Shown here: piece after piece, positions 35,801 through 42,688 of the stretch | How the letters are laid out: the number at the start of each line of letters is the position of its first letter | How positions within the stretch are numbered: the first letter of the stretch is position 1 | Assembly (NCBI GenBank): GCA_964583765.1 | Contig: CAZOWW010000002.1 | Location: 56,896 to 120,895, forward strand | Direction of reading: 5' to 3' | Length of the DNA: 64,000 nt | Source of the DNA: CAZOWW01 sp964583765 | Lineage (GTDB): Bacteria > Actinomycetota > Actinomycetes > Actinomycetales > Kineosporiaceae | Made by a program: the position numbers and the translations under genes | The notes under the pieces: generated by a model | Database searches by the model: none | What the model saw: only the letters and a program-made list of their open reading frames with translations | What the model was told of the DNA's origin: nothing

Positions 35801-36186
35801 ACGAACTCGGCACCACCCGCCTGCGGTGGGGGCGGCCGGACCAGGCCTTGCCCGACTTCGTCGAGGCCCTCGCACTCGCCCGCCGGATCCACGACCGCAG
35901 CCGCGAGGCCCGCGTGCTGACGGGGCTGGGTCGTGCCCTGCTGGCCCTGGGGCGTGGCGCGGAGGCCACGTCCCAGCTCATCTCGGCTCTGCACCTGGCG
36001 CGGGAGATCGGCGACCGGTTCGCCGAGGCCGGCGCGTTGAGCGGGCTCGGCGACCTTGCTGACGGACGGGACGCGCGAGACGACGCCCAACGGTTCCGGA
36101 CCGAGAGCGTGAGCATCTACTCCGAGCTGCGGGTACCGGAGGCCGATGAGACCCGGCCGCGGATGCTCGGACATCGCCTCACCTGA
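32887..36186 (+). CDS. AfsR-like SARP regulator with NB-ARC ATPase and TPR repeats
   Basis: A 1099-residue regulator. An OmpR-type winged helix lies at about residues 1-95 (FRMLGPVEWEAAGRLLPLG) and the activation domain at about 100-255 (ARALYADTRRRLAAELGVEPG). A Pro/Ala-rich linker follows to 300. The NB-ARC ATPase has P-loop SGTAGVGKTAL near residue 343, RRLLLVLDNAS, and the sensor-like VMVTSRDRLPAL. From about residue 740 to 1080 there are tandem TPR repeats of the AfsR type (GVANSLSNLGGVYERWGRYDD and similar). ATP and partner binding by the C-terminal parts probably gate DNA binding. The ATG at 32887 lies after GGGGGAG at a rather long distance. Confidence 0.92.
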   Translation: MAEFRMLGPVEWEAAGRLLPLGPPKQRAVLVALLADVGRPVPVDTLVDRVWGEAPPPQARNVLFGHLTRLRQLAARSREAERPLGTGATVALHRRSGGYLLDITDENVDLVRFRRLAHESRDAARSAAHRTELLRQALCLWRGVPLQGVPGSWADLLRDGLTRQWLGVLASWGRLTVDAGDPAAVVDDLSQALVEHPLAEPIVAALLDALTQVGRSAEARALYADTRRRLAAELGVEPGPHLLASHARLFGGGPSSAGSTAQSPTRSAPPPRRARAAPTSTPPQSAATPPGAEPTPYPVAVPALLPPDVSAFTGRRTALQALDDLLAGADREAPAVVVCVVSGTAGVGKTALAVHWAHTVRDRFPDGQLYVDLRGYDPDRPLPANEVLGTFLRMLGVTGPQVPAEEADRIALYRTVTAGRRLLLVLDNASQLDQVLPLLPGSAPAFVMVTSRDRLPALVARHGARRVQIDPLPIADAVRLLESLVGPRVAMAPTAAAALARRCARLPLALRIAAEYLAAHPGSSVSSLVNELDREERRLDVLDAGGDERTAVRAVLSWSYAGVEPAAARLFRFLGLLPGADLDAGAAAALAGLDRAGAARLLGVLHQAHLVHLNAPGRFAMHDLLRAYARELAERESAADRAAALGRLFDHYLGAAAAAMDALVPAERERRPRVALRPATVPGSITPGQAQDWLDAERANLVAAAALAVQGIADGDPTGLRSWPGAAVTLSATVWRYLDSGGHTADALRLAEMGVRAAVASGDRATEGSQRCLLGMTLGRCGRAGEALTVLRTAAELLEEAGDIRGLAQAVSVTGSICWQTGRYEIAQQELTRGMELYRRIDDRLGVANSLSNLGGVYERWGRYDDAVRCVEQALTIFQDLDDQAAIGRALGNLGTVHERLGRYELAADHQRRALAAFQSAGHRFHEGRVLGNLATTQRRLARHGEAERIGLEALTLAREVSDREGEAAILDELGTTRLRWGRPDQALPDFVEALALARRIHDRSREARVLTGLGRALLALGRGAEATSQLISALHLAREIGDRFAEAGALSGLGDLADGRDARDDAQRFRTESVSIYSELRVPEADETRPRMLGHRLT

Positions 36187-36204
36187 CCGCGGCTCCGCGC
36201 AAGC

Positions 36205-36220
36205 CGCCCGCGAACGGGCG
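36205..36220. terminator. hairpin between SARP gene and purQ
   Basis: CGCCCG-CGAA-CGGGCG, a stable 6-bp hairpin between the convergent stop codons at 36186 and 36232. Confidence 0.55.
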
Positions 36221-36231
36221 TACCGGAACTC

Positions 36232-36981
36232 TCAGGCGGCCAGGACCGACTTCAGCACGGAGGTGAAGAACCGCAGCCCGTCCGTTCCCCGCTCGCGCAC
36301 CGGGACGCCGTCCGTGTCGGGGCGGCTCCCGACCGGGAGTGCCCCGCCCGGCCCGAACAAGGCCTCGACGGCGTGCTCCGGGTGCGGCATGAGACCGACC
36401 ACGGTGCCGCTCGCGTTCGAGATCCCCGCGATGTCCCGGTAGGAGCCGTTGGGATTGTGCTCGAGGTACCGCACGACCACGCGGCCCTCGCCCTCGAGCC
36501 GGTCCAGGGCCGCGTCGTCCGCGACGAAGCCGCCCTCACCGTTCTTGAGCGGGACGACGATCTCCTCGTCCTGCGCGTACTGGTGGGTCCACGCGGTGCC
36601 GGTGCGTTCGACCCGCAGCCGCTGGTCACGGCAGATGAACTTGCGGTGGTCGTTGCGCACGAGGGCCCCGGGCAGCAGATGCGACTCGCAGAGCACCTGG
36701 AACCCGTTGCAGATGCCCAGCACCGGCAGCCCCGGCGAGGTCGCCTCGGGCGGACCGGCCAGCCGGATCACCTCACGCATGACCGGCGCGAACCGGGCGA
36801 TCGCGCCGCAGCGCAGGTAGTCCCCGTACGAGAACCCGCCGGGCAGGACGACGGCGTCGACCCCGTGCAGGTCCGCGTCCGCGTGCCAAAGGGTCACCGC
36901 CTCGCCACCGGCCGCGCGCACGGCGCGAGCGGCGTCCCGGTCGTCCAGGCTGCCGGGGAAGGTCACCACACCGATCCGCAT
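36232..36981 (-). CDS. purQ: phosphoribosylformylglycinamidine synthase, glutaminase subunit
   Basis: A 249-residue class I glutamine amidotransferase that feeds ammonia to PurL. It starts RIGVVTFPGSLDDRDAARAV. The nucleophile Cys is in VLGICNGFQVL (about residue 97), and the His-x-Glu pair of the triad is in GLMPHPEHAVE near residue 202. GGFSYGDYLRCG is also typical. The C-terminal tail is slightly longer than usual. Its ATG is three bases after the purS stop codon, preceded by GAGGG inside the end of purS, so the two are translated together. Confidence 0.96.
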   Translation of the reverse strand: MRIGVVTFPGSLDDRDAARAVRAAGGEAVTLWHADADLHGVDAVVLPGGFSYGDYLRCGAIARFAPVMREVIRLAGPPEATSPGLPVLGICNGFQVLCESHLLPGALVRNDHRKFICRDQRLRVERTGTAWTHQYAQDEEIVVPLKNGEGGFVADDAALDRLEGEGRVVVRYLEHNPNGSYRDIAGISNASGTVVGLMPHPEHAVEALFGPGGALPVGSRPDTDGVPVRERGTDGLRFFTSVLKSVLAA

Positions 36982-36984
36982 CCG

Positions 36985-37230
36985 TCAGCCCTCCGCGACC
37001 CGGACGACGTCCTCGATCACCGGGTTGCTCAGCAGCGTCACGGCCGCCTCGCGCACCTTGGCCAGGACCTCCTCGGTCACCTCGCCGTCCACGGTGAGCT
37101 CGAACCGCTTGCCCTGGCGGACGGCGGTGAACTCCGCGAATCCCAGGCGGCCGAGGGCCCCGAGCACCGCCTTGCCCTGCGGGTCGAGGATCTCCGGCTT
37201 CAGCATGACATCGACGACGACCCGTCCCAT
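36985..37230 (-). CDS. purS: phosphoribosylformylglycinamidine synthase subunit PurS
   Basis: An 81-residue protein that bridges PurL and PurQ in FGAM synthase. The motif order is VVVDVMLKPEILDPQGKAV, LGRLGFAEFTAVRQGKRFEL, and LLSNPVIEDVVRV, all typical of PurS at the family's length. It is first in a two-gene purS-purQ operon. A TAGGCT hexamer 55 bases upstream is a candidate promoter. AGGAG and AGGAA both precede the ATG. Confidence 0.96.
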   Translation of the reverse strand: MGRVVVDVMLKPEILDPQGKAVLGALGRLGFAEFTAVRQGKRFELTVDGEVTEEVLAKVREAAVTLLSNPVIEDVVRVAEG

Positions 37231-37284
37231 TTCCTGTCGCGCTCCTGCCCGCGGGGCCGCTCCCGGTGAGCTGCCGGCGTCGCC

Positions 37285-37290
37285 AGCCTA
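37285..37290 (-). promoter_or_regulatory. candidate -10 element TAGGCT of purS-purQ
   Basis: TAGGCT on the minus strand, about 55 bases before the purS ATG, in the divergent gap with the MBL-fold gene. No good -35 is visible. Confidence 0.35.
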
Positions 37291-37355
37291 GCGACGCGAC
37301 ACGTGGGCGCCCGCCCCGGGCCGCGACCGTGCCCGGCCCGTGCCAGAGTGAGCCC

Positions 37356-38006
37356 GTGGACATCCGGAATCTCGGTCATTCCTGCCTTCTCGTCGAGTGC
37401 GCGGGCACTCGGGTGCTGTTCGACCCGGGGGTGTTCAGCACCCGGTTCGAGGGCCTCACCTCGCTCGACGCGATCGTGATCACGCATGCGCACGTGGACC
37501 ACGTGGACGTCGACCGCCTGCCGGCCCTGACCGCGGGCAACCCCTCGGCCCGGCTGCTCGCCGAGCCGGAGATCGCCGAGCAGTTGCGGGGACGTGGCCT
37601 GGAGGTGCAGACGCTCGCCGCCGGGCAGAAGGCCGAGGTGGGCAGCGTCACGTTGACCGCGGCCGGCGGACGGCACGCCGTGGTGCACCCGGACATCCCG
37701 CGGATCGGCAACGTGGGGATCCTGCTCACCGCGGACGGCGAGCCGTGCCTGTTCCATCCCGGGGACGCCTACGACACGGTGCCCGCGGGGGTCGACGTGC
37801 TCGCGCTGCCGTTGCAGGCTCCGTGGGCCGCCGGCCGGGAGACCATCGACTTCGCCCGGGCCGTGCGTCCCGGGGTGCTCTTCCCCATCCACGATGGCCT
37901 GCTCGCCCCGGCCGGCCGCGGCGTGTACCTGCGGGCCATGGAGCCGCTGTTCCCGGCGGGTACCGCGGTGCGCGACCTCGGCGACGGGCAGCGCGCCCGC
38001 TTCTAG
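37356..38006 (+). CDS. MBL-fold metallo-hydrolase
   Basis: A 216-residue protein of the UlaG-like beta-lactamase-fold group. The metal motif is complete: HAHVDH (His44, His46, Asp48, His49). A further His is in GGRHAVVHPD, and Asp and His are in LFHPGDAYDT and LFPIHDG. It begins VDIRNLGHSCLLVECAGTRVL, the usual start of this group. The substrate is unknown. It is divergent from purS, a neighbourhood seen in other actinobacteria. The GTG at 37356 has only a weak ribosome binding site. Confidence 0.85.
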   Translation: MDIRNLGHSCLLVECAGTRVLFDPGVFSTRFEGLTSLDAIVITHAHVDHVDVDRLPALTAGNPSARLLAEPEIAEQLRGRGLEVQTLAAGQKAEVGSVTLTAAGGRHAVVHPDIPRIGNVGILLTADGEPCLFHPGDAYDTVPAGVDVLALPLQAPWAAGRETIDFARAVRPGVLFPIHDGLLAPAGRGVYLRAMEPLFPAGTAVRDLGDGQRARF

Positions 38007-38069
38007 TGGGTGTTGCCGGGCCGGTTTCGCAAGGCTTGGCTCCGGTGGCGGCCTGCGGGTCAGACCCGG

Positions 38070-38088
38070 CCGCGGCGCTCAGCCGCGG
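38070..38088. terminator. possible hairpin at the purC stop codon
   Basis: CCGCGGC-GCTCA-GCCGCGG overlaps the end of purC, and a smaller CGGGT-CAG-ACCCG lies at 38056-38068. Both are between the convergent MBL-fold gene and purC. Weak. Confidence 0.35.
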
Positions 38089-39041
38089 AACGGGGTGCCG
38101 GTGAGCCGCACGAATGCCTCCAGGTACCGCTCGCGCGTGCGCTCGACGACCTCGGGGGGCAGCGGCGGCGGGGGCACCTCGGCCGCACGGTCCCACCCCG
38201 AGGCCGGGTCGGCGAGCCAGTCCCGGACGAACTGCTTGTCGAAACTCGGCTGCGGACGTCCCGGCTGCCAGGAGTCAGCCGGCCAGAACCGGGACGAGTC
38301 CGGGGTGAGCACCTCGTCCCCCAGGACGATGCCGTCGGCCGGTCCGGGGGCGCCCGCGGGCTGCGGCATCCGGCCGAACTCGAACTTCGTGTCCGCCAGG
38401 ATGATCCCGCGCTCCCGCGCGATCTCCTCGGCCCGTGCGTAGAGCGCCAGGGTCAGCTCGCGCAGGCGTTCGGCGTCCCGGGCGCCGATGCGGTTCGCCA
38501 CCTCCGCCAGGCTGACGTTCTCGTCGTGGTCACCGACCGCGGCCTTGGTCGCCGGGGTGAAGACCGGTGCGGGCAACCGCGAGCCGTCCACCAGCCCTTC
38601 CGGCAGCTCGACCCCGCAGACCGACCCGAGCGCACGGTACTCCGCGAGGCCTGACCCGGTGAGGTACCCGCGGGCGACGCACTCGATCGGGAACATGTCC
38701 AGCCGCCGGCAGATCATGGCGCGACCCGCCACCGCGGGCGGCACATCGGTGGAGACCAGGTGGGAGTCGACCACGTCGGCCAGGCGCTCGAACCACCACA
38801 GGGTCATCGCGGTGAGGACCTTGCCCTTGTCCGGGATCGGCGTCGCCAGGATGTGGTCGAACGCGGAGATCCGGTCGCTGGCGACCACCAGCACCACGTC
38901 GGCGGGTGATCCCGCGGCGGCCCCCGGCTGTGGCAGGTAGAGCTCACGCACCTTGCCCGAGTAGGAGAGCCGCCAGCCGGGCAGATCGGCGGCCGGGGTC
39001 GGGCGGGAGGTGACCTGAGGGGACGGCACGGTGTCGCTCAC
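38079..39041 (-). CDS. purC: phosphoribosylaminoimidazole-succinocarboxamide (SAICAR) synthase
   Basis: A 320-residue enzyme joining CAIR and aspartate using ATP. Family motifs are YSGKVRELY, ASDRISAFDHILATPIPDKGKVL, FPIECVARGYLTGSGLAEY, ILADTKFEFG and DEVLTPDSSRFWP. The length is that of the longer actinobacterial form. The GTG at 39041 follows GGGAG, and the first 18 residues before LPGWRLSY look like a variable leader. The frame stays open far upstream through short repeats at 39092-39154, which I take as non-coding. Confidence 0.95.
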   Translation of the reverse strand: MSDTVPSPQVTSRPTPAADLPGWRLSYSGKVRELYLPQPGAAAGSPADVVLVVASDRISAFDHILATPIPDKGKVLTAMTLWWFERLADVVDSHLVSTDVPPAVAGRAMICRRLDMFPIECVARGYLTGSGLAEYRALGSVCGVELPEGLVDGSRLPAPVFTPATKAAVGDHDENVSLAEVANRIGARDAERLRELTLALYARAEEIARERGIILADTKFEFGRMPQPAGAPGPADGIVLGDEVLTPDSSRFWPADSWQPGRPQPSFDKQFVRDWLADPASGWDRAAEVPPPPLPPEVVERTRERYLEAFVRLTGTPFRG

Positions 39042-39091
39042 CTGGGCATTCTCCCATCCCGGCGGCGCGGGTGGTCGTGGGCCGCAGCCCT

Positions 39092-39154
39092 GGGATGTCG
39101 GAGCCGGTACCGGGGGCGTCGGAAGTGACATCAGGGACGTCGGAAGTGGTATCC
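39092..39154. repeat. three imperfect 21-bp tandem repeats upstream of purC
   Basis: Units start at 39092, 39113 and 39134 with GGGATGTCGGAGCC, GGGGCGTCGGAAGT and GGGACGTCGGAAGT. They lie in the 160-base gap between the sigma-factor partner gene and purC. In the purC frame they would add seven-residue repeats (SDVPDVT-like), but no start supports this. Confidence 0.7.
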
Positions 39155-39202
39155 GGACCGGGGCCAGGCCCGTCGGCCCCGGTCCGGAAGCAGGTGGAAC
39201 GG

Positions 39203-40150
39203 TCAGTGCGCGGTGGACGGCAGTTGCACCATGGTGCGGGCCAGTCCGGTGACCCCGTCCCGGTCGAGCAGCGAGTGCGTGCGCACCGGAGCACCGGCGA
39301 CGTCCCCGGGGATGAGCGGTCCGCTGATTGCGATCCCCATGAGCCCGTTCGCCGCGACGGCTCGCGCCCACCAGGAGTCCACGTCGGCACCGGTCACCGG
39401 GTCCCGGACGGTCAGGTGGTAGCTGACCACCCGCACCCCGCCCTTCTCCTGGATCTGGCAGTCCAGCTCTCCCTTGCCGCAGCTCTCCCAGACGCGGGGG
39501 TGCTCGCGCCACAGTTCGGCCCAGATCCCGGAGTTGCCCTCCTGGTCCCCGCCCCGGGTGACCGCCCAGTCGAGGGGACCCTCGTCCAGGGCCGCCACCA
39601 GGGGGTCGGCGTCCTTGACACTCGCCGTGTGCGCGGCCGTCTCGGGGAAGACCGACAGGCCGCCCTGCCACAGGCCGGCGGGGATCACCTTGGCAAGGCT
39701 CTCCACCACCTGGTCCCGGGCCTGGGTGCTCCAGGCGAACGCGCCGGCCCGGGTCCAGGCGCTCGTGCTGGCGAGCGTCCAGGTCCCGCCCTCCGGGCCG
39801 ATCCGCGTCCGCAGACCGGGCAGGTACGGCGGCAACGACTTCGTGCCCTTGCCTGCGGGCACGCTTCCGGGCAGGGCCGTGCCGGAGAGCAGCGGCGTCG
39901 GGGGATTGGACAGTTCCGGTGACACCGGGCGGGCCGGCGGCGGAGGACCAGGCATGGTGCCCGAGCCGCCGGAGTTCAGGAATCCCACCACCACCGCGGC
40001 TGCGGCGAGCAGTGAGGCCATGCCTGCCGCCCGCACCCGACGGCGGTCACGCCGGGCGCGGGCGACGGCAGTTTCGACAGCGTCGGGGAACCAGGGCTCG
40101 TCGGCCAGGACATCGGCGAAGATCTGCTTCAATTCCGTCGGCACCGTCAT
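39203..40150 (-). CDS. membrane-anchored partner of SigE-family sigma factor
   Basis: A 315-residue protein encoded directly after the sigma gene, with a one-base stop/start overlap (TGATG) and AGGAGGTG before its ATG. The N terminus is about 43 charged cytoplasmic residues. A single hydrophobic helix follows (about 42-60, AAGMASLLAAAAVVVGFLNS), then a Pro-rich linker and an extracytoplasmic domain with a Cys pair in WESCGKGELDCQIQEKG. The layout is that of an anti-sigma or sensor protein, but I see no ZAS zinc motif. Regulation of the adjacent sigma factor is inferred from position. Confidence 0.7.
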   Translation of the reverse strand: MTVPTELKQIFADVLADEPWFPDAVETAVARARRDRRRVRAAGMASLLAAAAVVVGFLNSGGSGTMPGPPPPARPVSPELSNPPTPLLSGTALPGSVPAGKGTKSLPPYLPGLRTRIGPEGGTWTLASTSAWTRAGAFAWSTQARDQVVESLAKVIPAGLWQGGLSVFPETAAHTASVKDADPLVAALDEGPLDWAVTRGGDQEGNSGIWAELWREHPRVWESCGKGELDCQIQEKGGVRVVSYHLTVRDPVTGADVDSWWARAVAANGLMGIAISGPLIPGDVAGAPVRTHSLLDRDGVTGLARTMVQLPSTAH

Positions 40151-40818
40151 CACCTCCTGGCCATGGCGAGGCCGGGGTGCGCGAACCCCAGGACAACGCG
40201 GGGCAGCGCCATCCGGGTTCGACGACTTCGAGGTTGAGGAAGGTCGGGACCGGCATCCAGGTCGACGGCATCGTCCGTCGCACCGCCGTCCCCGCCGTCC
40301 CCTTCGACCGTGGTCGACAGGTCCACTCCCAACCGAGCCAGTTCCTCGCGCAGGGCGACCAGCCCGCGCGCCGCCTGACTCTTCACGTTTCCCTCGGAAC
40401 ACCCGAGCAGGGCCGCGGTCTGCGCCTGGCTGAGGTCCTCCCAGTAGCGCAGCACCAGGACGGCGCGCTGCGAGCGCGGCATCCGGGCCAGCGCGGCCAT
40501 CAGGGTCACCCGCAGCAGGGCGCGCGAGTCCGAGTCGCCGGAGTCGGCCATCTCGGGGAGCTCGGCGACCGGGCGTTCCCCCGACGAACGGCGGCGCCGC
40601 TCATCGGTGTACGCGTTCACCAGCACCTGCCGGGCGTAGGCGTCCGGCCGGCCACGCGCGCTGAGCCGGGACCAGTGCCGGTACACCCGGGTCAGGGTCT
40701 CCTGGACGAGATCCTGCGCATGGTCCCAGTCACCGCAGAGGAGGTACGCGGTGCGACGCAGGGACGGTTGCCGTCCACGCGCCCACTCGTGGAACGGGGT
40801 CACCTCTTCGGCCCGCAC
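40150..40818 (-). CDS. SigE-family ECF RNA polymerase sigma factor
   Basis: A 222-residue sigma factor. Region 2 is at about residues 12-78 (RRTAYLLCGDWDHAQDLVQETLTRVYRHW) and region 4 at about 105-160 (MPRSQRAVLVLRYWEDLSQAQTAALLGCSEGNVKSQAARGL). The LVQETL and GNVKSQAARGL forms are typical of the actinobacterial SigE group. An unusual C-terminal extension of about 50 residues (Asp/Gly-rich, then Arg-rich) follows region 4. The GTG start is five bases after GGAGGT. It forms an operon with the membrane protein at 39203. Confidence 0.92.
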   Translation of the reverse strand: MRAEEVTPFHEWARGRQPSLRRTAYLLCGDWDHAQDLVQETLTRVYRHWSRLSARGRPDAYARQVLVNAYTDERRRRSSGERPVAELPEMADSGDSDSRALLRVTLMAALARMPRSQRAVLVLRYWEDLSQAQTAALLGCSEGNVKSQAARGLVALREELARLGVDLSTTVEGDGGDGGATDDAVDLDAGPDLPQPRSRRTRMALPRVVLGFAHPGLAMARR

Positions 40819-41283
40819 GAGTCACCTCCATTGTCTGCTCGATCGCTATCACGTATCGACTTCCCGGATGCGTTGCACGAGTGCCGGATGCGATCGCCGG
40901 ACCCGGCGACACCCTCGCGAGCGGTACCCCCGTCGCCGGGCGGAGCGACGCCGGTCCCACCCCGGGAGCGACGCCGACCCCGGGTCGATCGCGTGGCCCG
41001 GGAACGACCGCCGGCGTTCCGCTGTACGACTCCGGACCCGGCGCTGTCCGTCAACATCCTCAGGCAGCGTCCGCCCTCGGACAGAGTCCGCCTTCAGGCA
41101 GTGTCCGTCGCCGGAGGGCACGGGACAACCACACGGGCCGGGGACTGCCGGTCCCCTGGCCCCGGAGCGGGAAAGCGAGCCACCCTGCTGCCGAAGCGCC
41201 CGTACGGCGACCGCGGATGTCTCGGTACGGCGGCACCGGTGATCGCCCACGGGCACCGCCCGGCGGACGGCCCCGGCGACAGG
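40819..41283. other. intergenic region between purD and the sigma-factor gene
   Basis: No gene is visible in 465 bases. The low end holds the sigma operon promoter region, with an AT-richer patch around 40838-40860. CCGGATGCG is repeated nearby at about 40865 and 40885. I see no strong purD terminator. Confidence 0.45.
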
Positions 41284-42585
41284 TCAGCTGCCGGGAGCGG
41301 CCAGGGGGGCGGGGACGGTGATCGTGCCGGCCGCGGCCCGCTCCGCGATGTCACGACGGTGGTGCGCACCGTCCAACCGGATCCGGTCCACCGCGGCGTA
41401 CACCGTCTTCCGTGCCGCGTCCAGGTCGGCACCCGTGGCGACCACGGACAGCACGCGGCCACCCGCGCTCGTCACGCGGCCCTCGGCGTCCCGGCGCGTG
41501 CCCGCGTGCAGCACCCAGGCGTCCGGCACCTCGCCGGCCTGGTCGAGACCGTCGATCACGTCCCCGCTGCGGGGAGTGCCGGGGTAGTTCTCGGCCGCCA
41601 CGACCACGGTCACCGCGGTGGTGTCCTGCCAGCGAAGCGGGGGCAACGAATCCAGCTCGCCCGTGGCGGCGGCCAGGAGCAGGCCGGCCAGGGGGGTGAC
41701 CAGCCGGGCGAGCACCACCTGGATCTCGGGATCGCCGAAGCGGGCGTTGAACTCGACCACGCGCATGCCTCGGCTGGTCAGGGCCAGGCCGACGTAGAGG
41801 ACACCGGCGAAGGGCGTTCCCCTGCGGACCATCTCGTCCACGGTCGGCTGGGCCACCCGGGCCACGACCTCACCCACCAGATCGGGCGGCGCCCAGGGCA
41901 GCGGCGAGTAGGCGCCCATACCCCCGGTGTTCGGTCCGGTGTCGCCCTCGCCCACCCGCTTGAAGTCCTGGGCCGGGGCCAGGGGCACCACGGTGCGACC
42001 GTCGGTGATGCAGAACAGCGAGACCTCGGGGCCGTCGAGGAACTCCTCGACCACCACCCGGGCTCCGGGCCGCTCCAGGCAGGCGGCGGCGTGCGCGAGC
42101 GCGGCGGCGGGGTCGTCGGTGACCACGACGCCCTTGCCCGCGGCGAGACCGTCGTCCTTCACCACGTGGGGGGCCCCGAATGCCGCCAGGGCGGCGGAGA
42201 CCTCCTCGACCGTGCTGCAGACCCGCGCGAGCGCGGTGGGCACGCCGGCGGCGGCCATGACCTCTTTCGCGAACGCCTTGCTGCCCTCCAGCCGGGCACC
42301 GGCCTTCGAGGGACCGAAGCACCGGATGCCCCGGGCCCGCACCGCGTCCGCCACCCCCGCGACCAGAGGCGCCTCGGGGCCGACGACCACCAGGTCGACG
42401 CCGAGTTCGGCGGCCAGGTCGGCCACCGCCGCGGGAGCGTCGGCCTGCACCGGGCGGCACAGGGCCAGGGTGTCGATTCCGGCGTTTCCCGGCGCGGCGA
42501 TCACCGCGTCCACAGCGGGGTCGGCGGCGAGGCCGCGCACGAGGGCGTGCTCGCGGGCGCCCGACCCGATCACGAGGATCCTCAC
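41284..42585 (-). CDS. purD: phosphoribosylamine-glycine ligase (GAR synthetase)
   Basis: A 433-residue ATP-grasp enzyme joining phosphoribosylamine and glycine. It begins VRILVIGSGAREHALVRGL. Motifs are FGPSKAGARLEGSKAFAKEVM, the ATP-grasp loop VVKDDGLAAGKGVVV, EEFLDGPEVSLF, GDTGPNTGGMGAYSPLP and EFNARFGDPEIQVVL. The length is as in the family. TAGGGT lies eight bases before the GTG at 42585, so the gene is probably expressed as a leaderless message. The aminotransferase gene lies upstream on the same strand. Confidence 0.96.
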   Translation of the reverse strand: MRILVIGSGAREHALVRGLAADPAVDAVIAAPGNAGIDTLALCRPVQADAPAAVADLAAELGVDLVVVGPEAPLVAGVADAVRARGIRCFGPSKAGARLEGSKAFAKEVMAAAGVPTALARVCSTVEEVSAALAAFGAPHVVKDDGLAAGKGVVVTDDPAAALAHAAACLERPGARVVVEEFLDGPEVSLFCITDGRTVVPLAPAQDFKRVGEGDTGPNTGGMGAYSPLPWAPPDLVGEVVARVAQPTVDEMVRRGTPFAGVLYVGLALTSRGMRVVEFNARFGDPEIQVVLARLVTPLAGLLLAAATGELDSLPPLRWQDTTAVTVVVAAENYPGTPRSGDVIDGLDQAGEVPDAWVLHAGTRRDAEGRVTSAGGRVLSVVATGADLDAARKTVYAAVDRIRLDGAHHRRDIAERAAAGTITVPAPLAAPGS

Positions 42586-42593
42586 GGGGTCCC

Positions 42594-42599
42594 ACCCTA
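42594..42599 (-). promoter_or_regulatory. -10 element TAGGGT, leaderless start of purD
   Basis: TAGGGT, eight bases, GTG: the same geometry as at purM. Confidence 0.48.
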
Positions 42600-42688
42600 G
42601 TGGCCCGCCGGGACGGCGGATCGCCCGTCGTCCCGGCAGGCGTCGGCTCACGGACCGTTCGTCGTCTCGGGCGTCGTCCGGCCCTGGC

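Noticed and set aside
31887..36186. SARP pair as part of an antibiotic biosynthetic cluster
   Set aside because: No polyketide, peptide or tailoring enzymes lie nearby; the surroundings are purine genes.
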